Assembly: GCF_014270065.1 (NCBI RefSeq)
Contig: NZ_JACNME010000002.1
Coordinates: 372,001 to 436,000 of the forward strand
Reading direction: 5' to 3'
DNA length: 64,000 bases
Source of the DNA: Quadrisphaera sp. RL12-1S
GTDB taxonomy: Bacteria; Actinomycetota; Actinomycetes; Actinomycetales; Quadrisphaeraceae
The notes under the pieces were generated by a model. The model saw only the letters and a program-made list of their open reading frames with translations, had not been told where the DNA came from and did no database searches. Position 1 is the first letter of the stretch. Each line of letters opens with the position of its first letter. Below are positions 49,837 to 58,293 of the stretch, piece after piece. A program made the position numbers and the translations under genes.

Positions 49837-51593
49837 CCCCTACCGGCTGGGTGGTCGGCGGAGGTGCTGGGGTCGGAGGCGTCGAGGTCGACGGGGGCGA
49901 GGGCGTCGAAGGCGTCGCCGGGGCCGGGGTTGTCGGGGTGGGTGGTGCCGCCGAGGTGGCGCACGACGCCCCAGACGGCGTTGAGGGCGGTGGTGACGGC
50001 GCCGTCGGCCCACCCGGGGGTGAAGGAGATGTCGTCGCCGGCGAGGAAGAGCCCCTGCTGGGCGGGGGGCAGGTCGTCCCTGACGAAGTGGGTGAACAGG
50101 CGGCGCTGGTAGCGGTAGTGGCCGGGCAGGGCTCCGCGGAAGGCGCCCATGAAGTTGGGGTCGGACTCCCAGGAGACGGTGACGGGCTCGCCGATGATGT
50201 GGCTGGCGATGTCGACGCCGGGGTAGACCTCCCCCAGGGAGCGGACCATGAGGCGGACGCGCTCGTCGGTGGACAGGGCCAGCCACTTGAGGGCGTCGTC
50301 GTTCCAGGTGTAGCTGAGGCAGATGGTGGCCGGTTCGTCGTCCCCGCCCCCTTCTCCGTCCAGGAGGTAGGTGGCGCGGGTCATGCGGTCGGTGAGGGTG
50401 GTGGACATGACCCGGCGTCCTGTGGCCGGGTCCCGGTCGCGCCAGAAGGGGCGGTCGACCATGACGAAGGTCTTGGAGGACTGCGCGTAGTGGGAGCGGT
50501 CCATGGCCATCCACGTGGGGTGGTCGAAGAGGGCCTCTTCGGTCTCGATGCGCGCGGACAGCAGCCAGGACTGGCAGGTGACGACGACGCCGTCGTGGGT
50601 GGTGGTGCGTCCCCAGCGGTCGGTGACCGCGACCTGGGAGCTGGCCGCGCTGCCGGAGGTGGCCGAGCCGGCGCGGGCGAGGGCGGCGACGCCGGGGCGG
50701 GGGGCTCCGGCGTGCAGGTCGCGCAGGGACTGGCCTGCGTAGGGGCCGTCGGGCAGGGGCCGGGACCACAGGCGCAGCGGGACCTGCTGGACGCCGCCGA
50801 GGACGCGCTGGTGGTCCTCGTCGGCGTTGGTGGCGATGACGCGCAGGATCTCCAGGATGGAGTTGGGGAAGTCGGTGTCCCACCCCCCGGTGCCGAAGCC
50901 GACCTGGCCGAAGGCCTCGCGGTGGGCGTAGGGCAGGGCGCGGAAGGCGGCGGAGGCGGCGACGAAGCCGTAGAAGCTCTGCTCGTCGCGGGCGCGCACG
51001 AGGGGGTCCCACAGGGCCTTGACGCGGGGCAGGTCGCGGGTGGCGATGGCGTGCTGGAGGTCGGGGACGCCGATCTCGGCCAGGGCGGCGGCCCAGGCGC
51101 GGGCGACCTCGGAGAAGAAGCCCGGCAGGTCGGCGGCGGTCTCGGCGTAGTGGACCTGGCCGCCGAGGTCGATGACGGTGGACCCGGCGGTGGGGGTGAG
51201 CGGGTTGGGGAACGGCGTGGTGCGGGTGCCGACCAGGTCGGCGTAGTGGAAGAAGGAGCGCCCGGAGGTGGGGAAGCGCATGCCGCCGAGCTCGGCGAGG
51301 ACCCCGTCCACGCCGCCGGGGAAGGGCACCGAGCGCAGGCGGCCGCCGATCTGGTCGGCCTCGTGGACGACGGGGCGCACCCCCAGGCGGGCGAGCTCGT
51401 AGGCGGCGACCAGGCCGGAGATGCCGGCGCCGACGACGGCGACGCTGGCGCCGCGGGCCTCGGGCGGCACGGACCCCAGGCCGGCGGGGTGGGCCAGCCA
51501 GCGGTCGTGCTCGAAGGGGAAGTCGGGGGTGAGCATGGTCACCTCCGGGTGGGCGAGGGCGCCGAGCACCCCCTCGCCGGTGGCGGCGGTCAT
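49833..51593 (-). CDS. flavin-dependent amine oxidase / amino-acid monooxygenase-like
   Basis: An FAD enzyme of the monoamine oxidase superfamily, 586 residues. The FAD-binding [38 protein letters not shown], the substrate-domain [24 protein letters not shown] and the C-terminal [28 protein letters not shown] resemble tryptophan, lysine and arginine 2-monooxygenases. Those enzymes turn an L-amino acid into the corresponding amide. The neighbouring gene encodes a ureohydrolase, which would suit arginine as substrate (arginine to 4-guanidinobutyramide). That assignment is inference. It overlaps both neighbours by four bases. Confidence 0.85.
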   Translation of the reverse strand: MTAATGEGVLGALAHPEVTMLTPDFPFEHDRWLAHPAGLGSVPPEARGASVAVVGAGISGLVAAYELARLGVRPVVHEADQIGGRLRSVPFPGGVDGVLAELGGMRFPTSGRSFFHYADLVGTRTTPFPNPLTPTAGSTVIDLGGQVHYAETAADLPGFFSEVARAWAAALAEIGVPDLQHAIATRDLPRVKALWDPLVRARDEQSFYGFVAASAAFRALPYAHREAFGQVGFGTGGWDTDFPNSILEILRVIATNADEDHQRVLGGVQQVPLRLWSRPLPDGPYAGQSLRDLHAGAPRPGVAALARAGSATSGSAASSQVAVTDRWGRTTTHDGVVVTCQSWLLSARIETEEALFDHPTWMAMDRSHYAQSSKTFVMVDRPFWRDRDPATGRRVMSTTLTDRMTRATYLLDGEGGGDDEPATICLSYTWNDDALKWLALSTDERVRLMVRSLGEVYPGVDIASHIIGEPVTVSWESDPNFMGAFRGALPGHYRYQRRLFTHFVRDDLPPAQQGLFLAGDDISFTPGWADGAVTTALNAVWGVVRHLGGTTHPDNPGPGDAFDALAPVDLDASDPSTSADHPAGRG

Positions 51594-52630
51594 GCGGGCG
51601 CTCCCGGGGTGGTGCCGTGCAGGGGTGACAGGGCCATGAGGGAGACCAGGTCGTAGGCGACGTGGCTGGCGGCGACGGCGGTGATCTGGGCGTGGTCGTA
51701 GGCGGGGGCGACCTCCACGACGTCGGCGCCGACCAGCTGCAGGCCCGCCAGGCCGCGCAGCACCTCCAGCAGCTCGCGGCTGGTCATGCCGCCGGCCTCG
51801 GGGGTGCCGGTGCCGGGGGCGTGGGCGGGGTCGAGGACGTCGATGTCGATGCTGAGGTACAGCGGGCGGTCCCCGATCCGCGAGCGCAGGCCGTCGACGA
51901 CCTCGTCGACGCCGCGGCGCATGACGTCGGCGCTGGTGACCAGGCCGAAGCCGAGGCGGGCGTCGTCGTCGAGGTCGGAGCGGCCGTACAGGGGGCCGCG
52001 GGTGCCGACGTGGGTGAGGGCGCCGGGTTCGAGCAGGCCCTCCTCCACGGCGCGGCGGAAGGGGGTGCCGTGGGTGTAGGGGGCGCCGAAGTAGGTGTCC
52101 CAGGTGTCCAGGTGGGCGTCGAAGTGGACCAGGGCGACGGGTCCGTGGCGGCGGGCGACCGAGCGCAGCAGGGGCAGGGCGATGGTGTGGTCGCCGCCGA
52201 TGGTGACCAGGCGGGCGCCGGCACCGGACAGCTCGTCGGCGCCGGCCTCGACCTGCTCGATGGCCTGGTCGATGGAGAAGGGGTTGGCGACGACGTCGCC
52301 GGCGTCGACGACCTGCTGGTGCGCGAAGGGGTCCAGGTCCAGGCCGGGGTGGTGGGGCCGCAGCAGGCGGGAGGCGTCGCGCACGGCGGCGGGCCCGAAG
52401 CGGGCGCCGGGGCGGTAGGACACCCCCGCGTCGAAGGGGACGCCGATGACGGCGACGTCGGCGCGCCCGACCTCGTCGGCGCGGGGCAGGCGGGCGAAGG
52501 TGGCCGGCCCGGCGAAGCGCGGGATCCGGGAGGAGTCCACCGGCCCCACCGGCGCGCTCACGTCCCCTCCGCGACTGGTCGTCCCGCTGGTCGACTGCTC
52601 GGAGAGCTCCTCAGGCACCACGACGAGCAT
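51590..52630 (-). CDS. agmatinase / guanidinobutyrase-type ureohydrolase
   Basis: A binuclear manganese enzyme that removes urea from a guanidino compound. Metal ligands are in [27 protein letters not shown] and [24 protein letters not shown], all complete. [17 protein letters not shown] fits the agmatinase branch. The first gene of an operon with an amine oxidase and an exporter. In the arginine oxygenase pathway the same family acts as guanidinobutyrase. The ATG at 52630 overlaps a possible TACGAT -10 box (52629-52634), so a leaderless start at the GTG at 52621 may be the real one. Confidence 0.9.
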   Translation of the reverse strand: MLVVVPEELSEQSTSGTTSRGGDVSAPVGPVDSSRIPRFAGPATFARLPRADEVGRADVAVIGVPFDAGVSYRPGARFGPAAVRDASRLLRPHHPGLDLDPFAHQQVVDAGDVVANPFSIDQAIEQVEAGADELSGAGARLVTIGGDHTIALPLLRSVARRHGPVALVHFDAHLDTWDTYFGAPYTHGTPFRRAVEEGLLEPGALTHVGTRGPLYGRSDLDDDARLGFGLVTSADVMRRGVDEVVDGLRSRIGDRPLYLSIDIDVLDPAHAPGTGTPEAGGMTSRELLEVLRGLAGLQLVGADVVEVAPAYDHAQITAVAASHVAYDLVSLMALSPLHGTTPGAPA

Positions 52631-52700
52631 CGTAAGGACGACGCCGGTCCACGTCCCAGAGCCCTGGCCCCGCCCCTGCCCGCCCGGGCACGATGACCGG

Positions 52701-53312
52701 ATGGCTGATCAGGTGGACGACACCGGTGTGGTGAGACCCGCTCGCGCTGAGGACGCCCGCGCCGTCGCCGAGGTGCACGTGGCCGGCTGGCGGACCGGGT
52801 ACCGCGGCCTCTTCCCGCAGGCCTACCTCGACGCCCTCGACGTGGACGCCCACGAGCAGCGGTGGGCCCAGAACATCTCCGGCGGCCTGGCGGTGCTGGT
52901 GCACGTCGCAGCTCGTCTCGACGACGATCGAGACGACGACGGCGTGGACGGCTTCGCGGCGTTCGGCCCCGCCCGCGACGACGACGTGCCCGCGAGCGCC
53001 GGAGAGGTGTACGCGCTGTACGTGCACCCGGACGCGTGGGGCCGCGGCGCCGGGGGTGCGCTGCTGGCGGCAGCCGTCGGGCAGCTGGCCCAGGTGGGTC
53101 GGCAGCGCCACGAGGGTCGGGAGGACGCCGCTCCGGTGCTGTGGGCGCTGGAGGACAACGCGCGGGCCCGTCGGTTCTACGCCCACCAGGGGTGGGTCGA
53201 GGACGGCGCGCGCCGCCGGGACGAGCGCCCCGGCAGCGGGGACGTGCCGGGGATCGCCTTCACCGAGGTCCGCTACCGCCTCGCCAGGTCCTCGCTCGGG
53301 CTCCGGCGGTGA
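52701..53312 (+). CDS. GNAT-family N-acetyltransferase
   Basis: An acetyl-CoA-dependent acetyltransferase of 203 residues. [36 protein letters not shown] is the typical first strand and helix. [24 protein letters not shown] carries the acetyl-CoA pyrophosphate loop (variant RGAGG). [17 protein letters not shown] is the final motif. An acidic loop (DDDRDDDG) separates strands. The substrate is unknown. The ATG at 52701 is preferred since the longer frame overlaps the divergent ureohydrolase gene. Confidence 0.92.
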   Translation: MADQVDDTGVVRPARAEDARAVAEVHVAGWRTGYRGLFPQAYLDALDVDAHEQRWAQNISGGLAVLVHVAARLDDDRDDDGVDGFAAFGPARDDDVPASAGEVYALYVHPDAWGRGAGGALLAAAVGQLAQVGRQRHEGREDAAPVLWALEDNARARRFYAHQGWVEDGARRRDERPGSGDVPGIAFTEVRYRLARSSLGLRR

Positions 53313-53387
53313 GGAGTTCACCGGCCGGACACCCCTCGCGGGTCTGAGCCGCTCCGCTCCTGGGCCCGGCTGCGCCACACTGCGCGG

Positions 53388-54317
53388 GTGACAGGCCCGC
53401 CCCTGAGCCCGCCTCCCCCTGCCGCGCCCGCGTTCCTGGGCCTGCGCGGACCGCTGGGCCTGGCGCACCGCGGTGGCGCGGAGCACCCGGAGAACTCCCT
53501 GGCGGCCTTCGAGGCCGCCCTGGCGATGGGCCACCGGGTGCTGGAGACGGACGTGCACGCCACCGCCGACGGGGTGCTGGTGGCGCTGCACGACCCGACG
53601 CTGGACCGCACCACGGACGGCTCCGGCCCCCTGGCGGCCCGCACGTGGGAACAGGTGTGCGAACTGCGGCTGCGGGACGCCGGCGGTGCGGTGACCGACC
53701 ACGCGCCGGTGCGCCTGACGGACCTGCTGGACGCCTGGGCCGGCACGCGTCCCCGGGTGCGCCTCAACGTGGACGTCAAGGAGGTGGGCGCCGTCGGCCC
53801 GCTGGTGGAGCTGCTGGCGGCCCGGCCGCGGGACGCGTCGCGGGTGTGCGTGGCGTCCTTCTCCGACGCCCGCCGGCGCGCGGTGGTGGCGGGCCTGGCG
53901 CGGCGCGGGGTGGCCGTGACCAGCTCCGCGGGCACGGGCGGGGTGGCGCGCTTCCTCGTGGGCGCCCGGCTGGGGCTGCGGGGCCGGGCGCTGCGGGCGC
54001 TGGTGGGTGCCGACGCCCTGCAGGTGCCCACCAGCCACGCCGTGCCCGCGCCCCTGTCCCGGGTCCTCGGCGACCAGGTGCACCTGGTGACACCGGCGCT
54101 GGTGGACGCGGCGCACTCGGCGGGGCTGGTGGTGCACGTGTGGACCGTCGACGACCCGCACCAGATGGAACACCTGTTCGACATGGGGGTGGACGGGGTA
54201 GTCACCGACGACGCCGCCGCCGTCCGGGACGTCCTGCGCGAACGCGGCGCCTGGCCGCCGCACGAGGACGAGCACCAGCACCAGGACGACGACGACGACG
54301 AGGGGGTGCGCCCGTGA
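53388..54317 (+). CDS. glycerophosphodiester phosphodiesterase
   Basis: Hydrolyses glycerophosphodiesters to glycerol-3-phosphate and an alcohol. The TIM barrel has GLAHRGGAEHPENSLAAFEAALAMG (catalytic His), LETDVHATADGVLVALHDPTLDRTTDG (metal ligands and second His), LNVDVKE, and the late VHVWTVDDPHQMEHLFDMGVDGVVTDD. No signal peptide, so cytoplasmic. The C-terminus is acidic and His-rich (PPHEDEHQHQDDDDDEG). The next gene overlaps its stop by four bases. Confidence 0.95.
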   Translation: MTGPPLSPPPPAAPAFLGLRGPLGLAHRGGAEHPENSLAAFEAALAMGHRVLETDVHATADGVLVALHDPTLDRTTDGSGPLAARTWEQVCELRLRDAGGAVTDHAPVRLTDLLDAWAGTRPRVRLNVDVKEVGAVGPLVELLAARPRDASRVCVASFSDARRRAVVAGLARRGVAVTSSAGTGGVARFLVGARLGLRGRALRALVGADALQVPTSHAVPAPLSRVLGDQVHLVTPALVDAAHSAGLVVHVWTVDDPHQMEHLFDMGVDGVVTDDAAAVRDVLRERGAWPPHEDEHQHQDDDDDEGVRP

Positions 54318-55726
54318 GCGCGCAGGTGGCCACCGGCCTGACGCCGCGGCAGCTGGGCCGCGCCCGCCGCGCCTGGTACGTCTACGACTGGGCGAACTCC
54401 GCCTACGTCACCACGACGGCGACAGTGCTGTTCTCCCCCTACCTCACGGCCGTCGCGCAGGCGGCGGCGTGCCCGGACGGTGTCGGGCAGGTGGTGCGCG
54501 ACGGCGTCACCACGTGCCCGGTGCCGCTGGACGTGCTGGGGGTCCCCGTGGCGCCGGGGTCGCTGGCGCTGTACGTGGTGACCTTCGCGACGCTGCTGTC
54601 GGCGCTGGTGCTGCCGGCGGTGGGCGCGGTGGCCGACAGGTCCCGCTCCCCGCGGCGGCTCATGACCGGCTTCGCCTGGGTGGGAGCGGCCGCGGCGGCG
54701 TCGATGGTGTTCGTGGCCGGGGACCGCTGGGTGCTGGGGGTGGTGCTGCAGCTGGTGGCGAGCCTGTGCCTGGGGGCGTCCCTGGTGGTCTACGACTCCC
54801 TGCTGGTGCGCCTGGCCGGTCCCGCCGAGCGGGACCGGGTCTCCAGCCGCGGCTGGGCGCTGGGGTACGCCGGTGGGGCGGTGCTGCTGGCGGCCAACCT
54901 GGTGCTGCTGGCCCAGGCCGACGCCCTGGGCCTGGACGAGGCCGCCGCCGTGCGGGTGTCGCTGCTCAGCGCGGGCCTGTGGTGGGGGGTGTTCACGCTG
55001 GTGCCGCACCTGGGGCTGCGCCGGCTGGACGGCGCCCCCGCCGTCGTCGTCCTGCCCGGTCCGGAGGGCGAGCCTCCGCAGAGCACGGCCGGCGTGGTGG
55101 CGGGCTCGCTGGGGCAGCTGGTGCGCACCCTGCGGGGGGCGCCGGCGTTCCCGCAGACCCTGCTGTTCCTCGTGGCCTACCTGTTCTTCAACGACGGGGT
55201 GCAGACGGTGATCGCGGCCGCGAGCGTCTACGGCCAGCAGCAGCTGGGGTTCGCCTCCTCCCAGCTGGTGGTGGCGATCCTGCTGGTGCAGGTGGTGGCG
55301 CTGCTGGGGGCGCTGGCCGCGGGCTGGGTCGCGCAGCGCACGTCGGCGCGGGCCACGATCCTGGGCAGCCTCGTGGTGTGGGTGGCGGTGGTGGTGGCCG
55401 GGATGCTCATCCCGGCGGGCGATTTCGGGCTGTTCCTGGCGCTGGCGGCGGGGATCGGGCTGGTGCTCGGGGGGACGCAGGCGCTGTCGCGGTCGGTGTT
55501 CAGCCAGCTGGTGCCGCTGGGCCGGGAGGCCGAGTGGTTCGGGCTGTACCAGTCCGCCGAGCGCGGCACGAGCTGGCTGGGGACCCTGGTGTTCGGACTG
55601 GTGTTCCAGCTGACCGGTTCCTACCGGCCGGCGATCGCCTCGCTGGTGGTGTTCTTCGTGGTCGGCGGGGTCCTGCTGCTGCGGGTGGACGTCGAGAGGG
55701 GGCGCGCCCAGGCCCAGGCGGCCTGA
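54314..55726 (+). CDS. MFS transporter, UMF1 (vacuole effluxer Atg22-like) family
   Basis: A 470-residue, roughly twelve-helix transporter. ARRAWYVYDWANSAYVTTTATVLFSPYLTAVA is the UMF1 signature; VADRSRSPRRLMTGF lies in the 2-3 loop, and GTQALSRSVFSQLVPLGREAEWFGLYQSAERGTSWLGTLVFG is a strongly conserved late block. Substrates of bacterial members are not known; the yeast relative exports amino acids. The GTG overlaps the phosphodiesterase stop, so they are co-expressed. Confidence 0.93.
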   Translation: MSAQVATGLTPRQLGRARRAWYVYDWANSAYVTTTATVLFSPYLTAVAQAAACPDGVGQVVRDGVTTCPVPLDVLGVPVAPGSLALYVVTFATLLSALVLPAVGAVADRSRSPRRLMTGFAWVGAAAAASMVFVAGDRWVLGVVLQLVASLCLGASLVVYDSLLVRLAGPAERDRVSSRGWALGYAGGAVLLAANLVLLAQADALGLDEAAAVRVSLLSAGLWWGVFTLVPHLGLRRLDGAPAVVVLPGPEGEPPQSTAGVVAGSLGQLVRTLRGAPAFPQTLLFLVAYLFFNDGVQTVIAAASVYGQQQLGFASSQLVVAILLVQVVALLGALAAGWVAQRTSARATILGSLVVWVAVVVAGMLIPAGDFGLFLALAAGIGLVLGGTQALSRSVFSQLVPLGREAEWFGLYQSAERGTSWLGTLVFGLVFQLTGSYRPAIASLVVFFVVGGVLLLRVDVERGRAQAQAA

Positions 55727-55732
55727 CCAGCC

Positions 55733-55757
55733 GCTGACCTGCCGCTGGCAGGTCAGC
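55733..55757. terminator. bidirectional terminator
   Basis: A perfect 11-bp stem (55733-55743 with 55747-55757) around a GCT loop lies between two convergent genes and overlaps the end of the methyltransferase gene. Confidence 0.75.
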
Positions 55758-56763
55758 CCAGGGAGGTCAGGACGGCGGCAGTCCGGGCCGTGTGGTGCGG
55801 GCGCACCCTGCAGCAGCCGCCGACCAGCCGCGCCCCCGCAGCCACCCACGCGGCGACACCCTCATCGCCGGCACCGTCGGCGTCGGTGCCGGCGCCGGAC
55901 CAGGTGCGGGCCGCCGCGTCCCACGCCTCCCCGCTGTTGGGGTAGGCGACCAGCACCGCCTCCCGGGCGGGAACCGCCGCCCCGGCCTGGAGCAGCGCCG
56001 GCAGCACCGCCGCCGGATCGAGGCAGTTCACCCCCACGCCCAGCACGCAGCCCACTCCCGCGGCCGCCGCCAGCACCGGCCCGACCGGCTCGCCGCGGCG
56101 GGTGCGGACCACCCCCGCCTCGTCCACCACGGCGCTGAGCGAGACCCACGCGGGCACCCCCAGCTCCTCCAGCTCGGGCAGCAGGGCCTCGACCTCGGCG
56201 GCGCCGGGCAGCGTCTCGCAGGCGATGACGTCCGCACCGGCCTGCGCGAGCAGCTGCAGGTGGGGGCGGTGGTGGGCGCGCAGGGCGCGCTCGTCCACGC
56301 GCCCCTCGCCGGCGGACGCGCCGGTGGACTGGCCGGCGGACAGGTAGGCGCCGGTGTACTCCGAGCCGTCGGCGAGGTGGGCCCCGTACGGGCCGACGGA
56401 CCCGGCCACCCAGCCCGCAGCGCCCGCGAGCGCGAGGCCCTGGCGGGCCAGGTCGACCGAGGAGGTGATGGCGCGCTCGGCGCTGGTGCGGTCCAGCCCG
56501 GCGGCGAGCAGGCCGGGCAGGGTGGCCTGGTAGCTGACGGTGGTGAGCACGCGGGCGCCGGCCCGGGCGAAGGCGGCGTGGGCCGCGACCACGGCGGCGG
56601 GGTCGTCGAGGAGGAGCCGGGCCGACCACAGGGCCGAGGAGACGTCGTGGCCGCGGGCCTCGAGCTCGGTGGACAGGCCGCCGTCGAGCAGGACGGGACC
56701 CTCCGCGAGCGCCGCGGTGAGCAGTCCCTCGGGTGCCTCGTGTCGAACGTCGGGTGTGACCAC
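55753..56763 (-). CDS. mmuM: homocysteine S-methyltransferase
   Basis: A zinc enzyme that methylates homocysteine, usually from S-methylmethionine. VLLDGGLSTELEARGHDV, the first zinc Cys in VGVNCLDP, and the pair in LVGGCCRVRPHHTA are complete, so it should be active. 336 residues, usual size. The GTG start is 215 bases from rbpA, divergent from it. An inserted Ser/Gly loop (SAGQSTGASAGEG) sits near residue 145. Confidence 0.93.
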   Translation of the reverse strand: MVTPDVRHEAPEGLLTAALAEGPVLLDGGLSTELEARGHDVSSALWSARLLLDDPAAVVAAHAAFARAGARVLTTVSYQATLPGLLAAGLDRTSAERAITSSVDLARQGLALAGAAGWVAGSVGPYGAHLADGSEYTGAYLSAGQSTGASAGEGRVDERALRAHHRPHLQLLAQAGADVIACETLPGAAEVEALLPELEELGVPAWVSLSAVVDEAGVVRTRRGEPVGPVLAAAAGVGCVLGVGVNCLDPAAVLPALLQAGAAVPAREAVLVAYPNSGEAWDAAARTWSGAGTDADGAGDEGVAAWVAAGARLVGGCCRVRPHHTARTAAVLTSLG

Positions 56764-56816
56764 GGGGACAGGGTGTCACCGGGATCACACCCAGCGTCGG
56801 ATCGCCCGCGACAGAA

Positions 56817-56846
56817 GGGAACAGAACGGGGTAGTGGGCCGTTGTC
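56817..56846 (+). promoter_or_regulatory. SigR-type promoter of rbpA
   Basis: GGGAAC (56817-56822), 18-base spacer, GTTGTC (56841-56846) matches the actinobacterial SigR/SigH consensus GGGAAY-N18-GTT. In Streptomyces rbpA belongs to the SigR thiol-stress regulon, so this element fits the gene. The leader would be about 130 bases. Confidence 0.75.
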
Positions 56847-56977
56847 TCAGGGGTAGCGGCTGCTGCGGCAGGCGGTCGAGCGTGCGGCTCGACCCCCGTG
56901 GCACCCGGGCGCGGAACGACGCCGACGCCGGGCCGACGTCGAGGGGACACCGGCGTGGACAGCGACTGGAGGACAGC

Positions 56978-57328
56978 ATGAGTGACAGGAGCCTGCGCGG
57001 GACGCGTCTGGGTGGTTCGAGCATGGAGAGCGAGGACGGTGTCGAGCTGGCGCCGCGCCAGCTGGCCGTGTACGAGTGCCCCCAGGGACACGTGACGCAG
57101 CTGCCGTTCGCGGCGGAGGCCGACGTGCCGGCCGTGTGGGAGTGCCGCTGCGGTGCCGAGGCGCTGCTGCGCAACGGCGAGGCCCCCGAGGTCAAGCCCA
57201 CCAAGCCGGCCCGCACCCACTGGGACATGCTGCTGGAGCGCCGCTCCGTGGCTGACCTGGAGGTGCTGCTGGAGGAGCGGCTCACCAAGCTGCGCAACGG
57301 CACCCTGCACCAGCGGCGCAGCGCCTGA
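56978..57328 (+). CDS. rbpA: RNA polymerase-binding protein RbpA
   Basis: An essential actinobacterial transcription factor that stabilises open complexes with SigA-type factors and affects rifampicin tolerance. The 116-residue protein has the basic N-terminal tail (SDRSLRGTRLGGSSMESEDG), the core domain with VYECPQGHVTQLPFAAEADVPAVWECRCG, and the C-terminal sigma-interaction domain PARTHWDMLLERRSVADLEVLLEERL. The ATG has GGAGG six bases upstream. Confidence 0.98.
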   Translation: MSDRSLRGTRLGGSSMESEDGVELAPRQLAVYECPQGHVTQLPFAAEADVPAVWECRCGAEALLRNGEAPEVKPTKPARTHWDMLLERRSVADLEVLLEERLTKLRNGTLHQRRSA

Positions 57329-57440
57329 CGCTGCGCCGCCGCCCCGTGCGGCGTGCGCCGGGGGCCTCTTCCCAGGGCCTCGTGGTCGCCGCGCCGTACG
57401 GACCCGGGTGAGGGCCTCGACCCCGCGGGTCCCCTGGGAA

Positions 57441-57477
57441 CGGGCCGGACCTCCCCCTACCGGGGGAGGCCGGCCCG
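57441..57477. terminator. terminator after rbpA, shared with ppm
   Basis: A 16-bp stem with a single bulged A (left 57441-57448 and 57450-57457, right 57462-57477) overlaps the end of the convergent ppm gene. Confidence 0.75.
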
Positions 57478-58293
57478 TCGCCGTGTCCGGACGCTGCGGG
57501 CGAGGTCGCCCAGCTGGTCGGCCCGGCGGCGCGCTCCCCACGCGGTGGTGCGCAGGAGGGCCTCGACGACGATCGCCCTGCTCATCTTGCTGGCGCCGGC
57601 GGCGCGCTCGGTGAAGGTGATGGGCACCTCCACCACCACCAGCCCGGCGCGGACCACCCGGGCGGCCAGGTCGAGCTGGTAGCAGTACCCCTCCGAGCGG
57701 ACCGAGGGCAGGTCCACGGCGTGCAGGGCGCGGGCGCGGTAGGCGCGGAAGCCACCGGTGGCGTCGCGCAGGGGGACGCCCATGGCCCAGCGGGCCCAGG
57801 TGTTGCCGCCGCGGGAGAGCAGCTGGCGGGTCAGCGGCCAGTCGACCACCCGGCCGCCGGGCACCCACCGCGAGCCGAGCGCGAGGTCGGCGCCGCCCAG
57901 CGGGAGCTCGACGTCCGCGCCGTTCGCACCCGCCGCACCGGCGGGTGCACGCACCCCGACTGCCGCGAGCAGCCAGGGGAGCTGCTCGGGGGCGTGGGAG
58001 CCGTCGGCGTCCATCTCCACCAGCACGGCGTACCCGCGCTCCAGGCCCCAGGTGAACCCCGCGGTGTAGGCCCCGCCGAGCCCGCTCTTGCGGGGGCGGT
58101 GCAGCACGTGGACGGCGCTGTCCTGCGCCGCGAGCGCGTCGGCGATCTGCCCGGTGCCGTCGGGGCTGCCGTCGTCCACCACGAGCACGTCCGCCCACGG
58201 GACGGCGCTGCGCAGCCGCGCCAGCGTCACCGGCAGCGACTCGCGCTCGTCGTACGTGGGGGTGATGACCAGCACCCGCTCCTGCGCGCTCAC
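57457..58293 (-). CDS. ppm: polyprenol monophosphomannose synthase
   Basis: A GT2 enzyme that transfers mannose from GDP-mannose to polyprenyl phosphate, feeding lipoglycan and protein mannosylation. LVITPTYDERESLPVTLARL, VVDDGSPDGTGQIADAL, RPRKSGLGGAYTAGFTWGL, the metal motif EMDADGSHAPEQLPWL and the late EVPITFTERAAGASKMS are characteristic of Ppm1/DPM1. In M. tuberculosis this domain is fused to Lnt (Ppm1, Rv2051c); here it is a separate gene overlapping lnt by 4 bases. 278 residues with a short Ala/Gly insert (about 110-125). Confidence 0.94.
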   Translation of the reverse strand: MSAQERVLVITPTYDERESLPVTLARLRSAVPWADVLVVDDGSPDGTGQIADALAAQDSAVHVLHRPRKSGLGGAYTAGFTWGLERGYAVLVEMDADGSHAPEQLPWLLAAVGVRAPAGAAGANGADVELPLGGADLALGSRWVPGGRVVDWPLTRQLLSRGGNTWARWAMGVPLRDATGGFRAYRARALHAVDLPSVRSEGYCYQLDLAARVVRAGLVVVEVPITFTERAAGASKMSRAIVVEALLRTTAWGARRRADQLGDLARSVRTRRRAGLPR

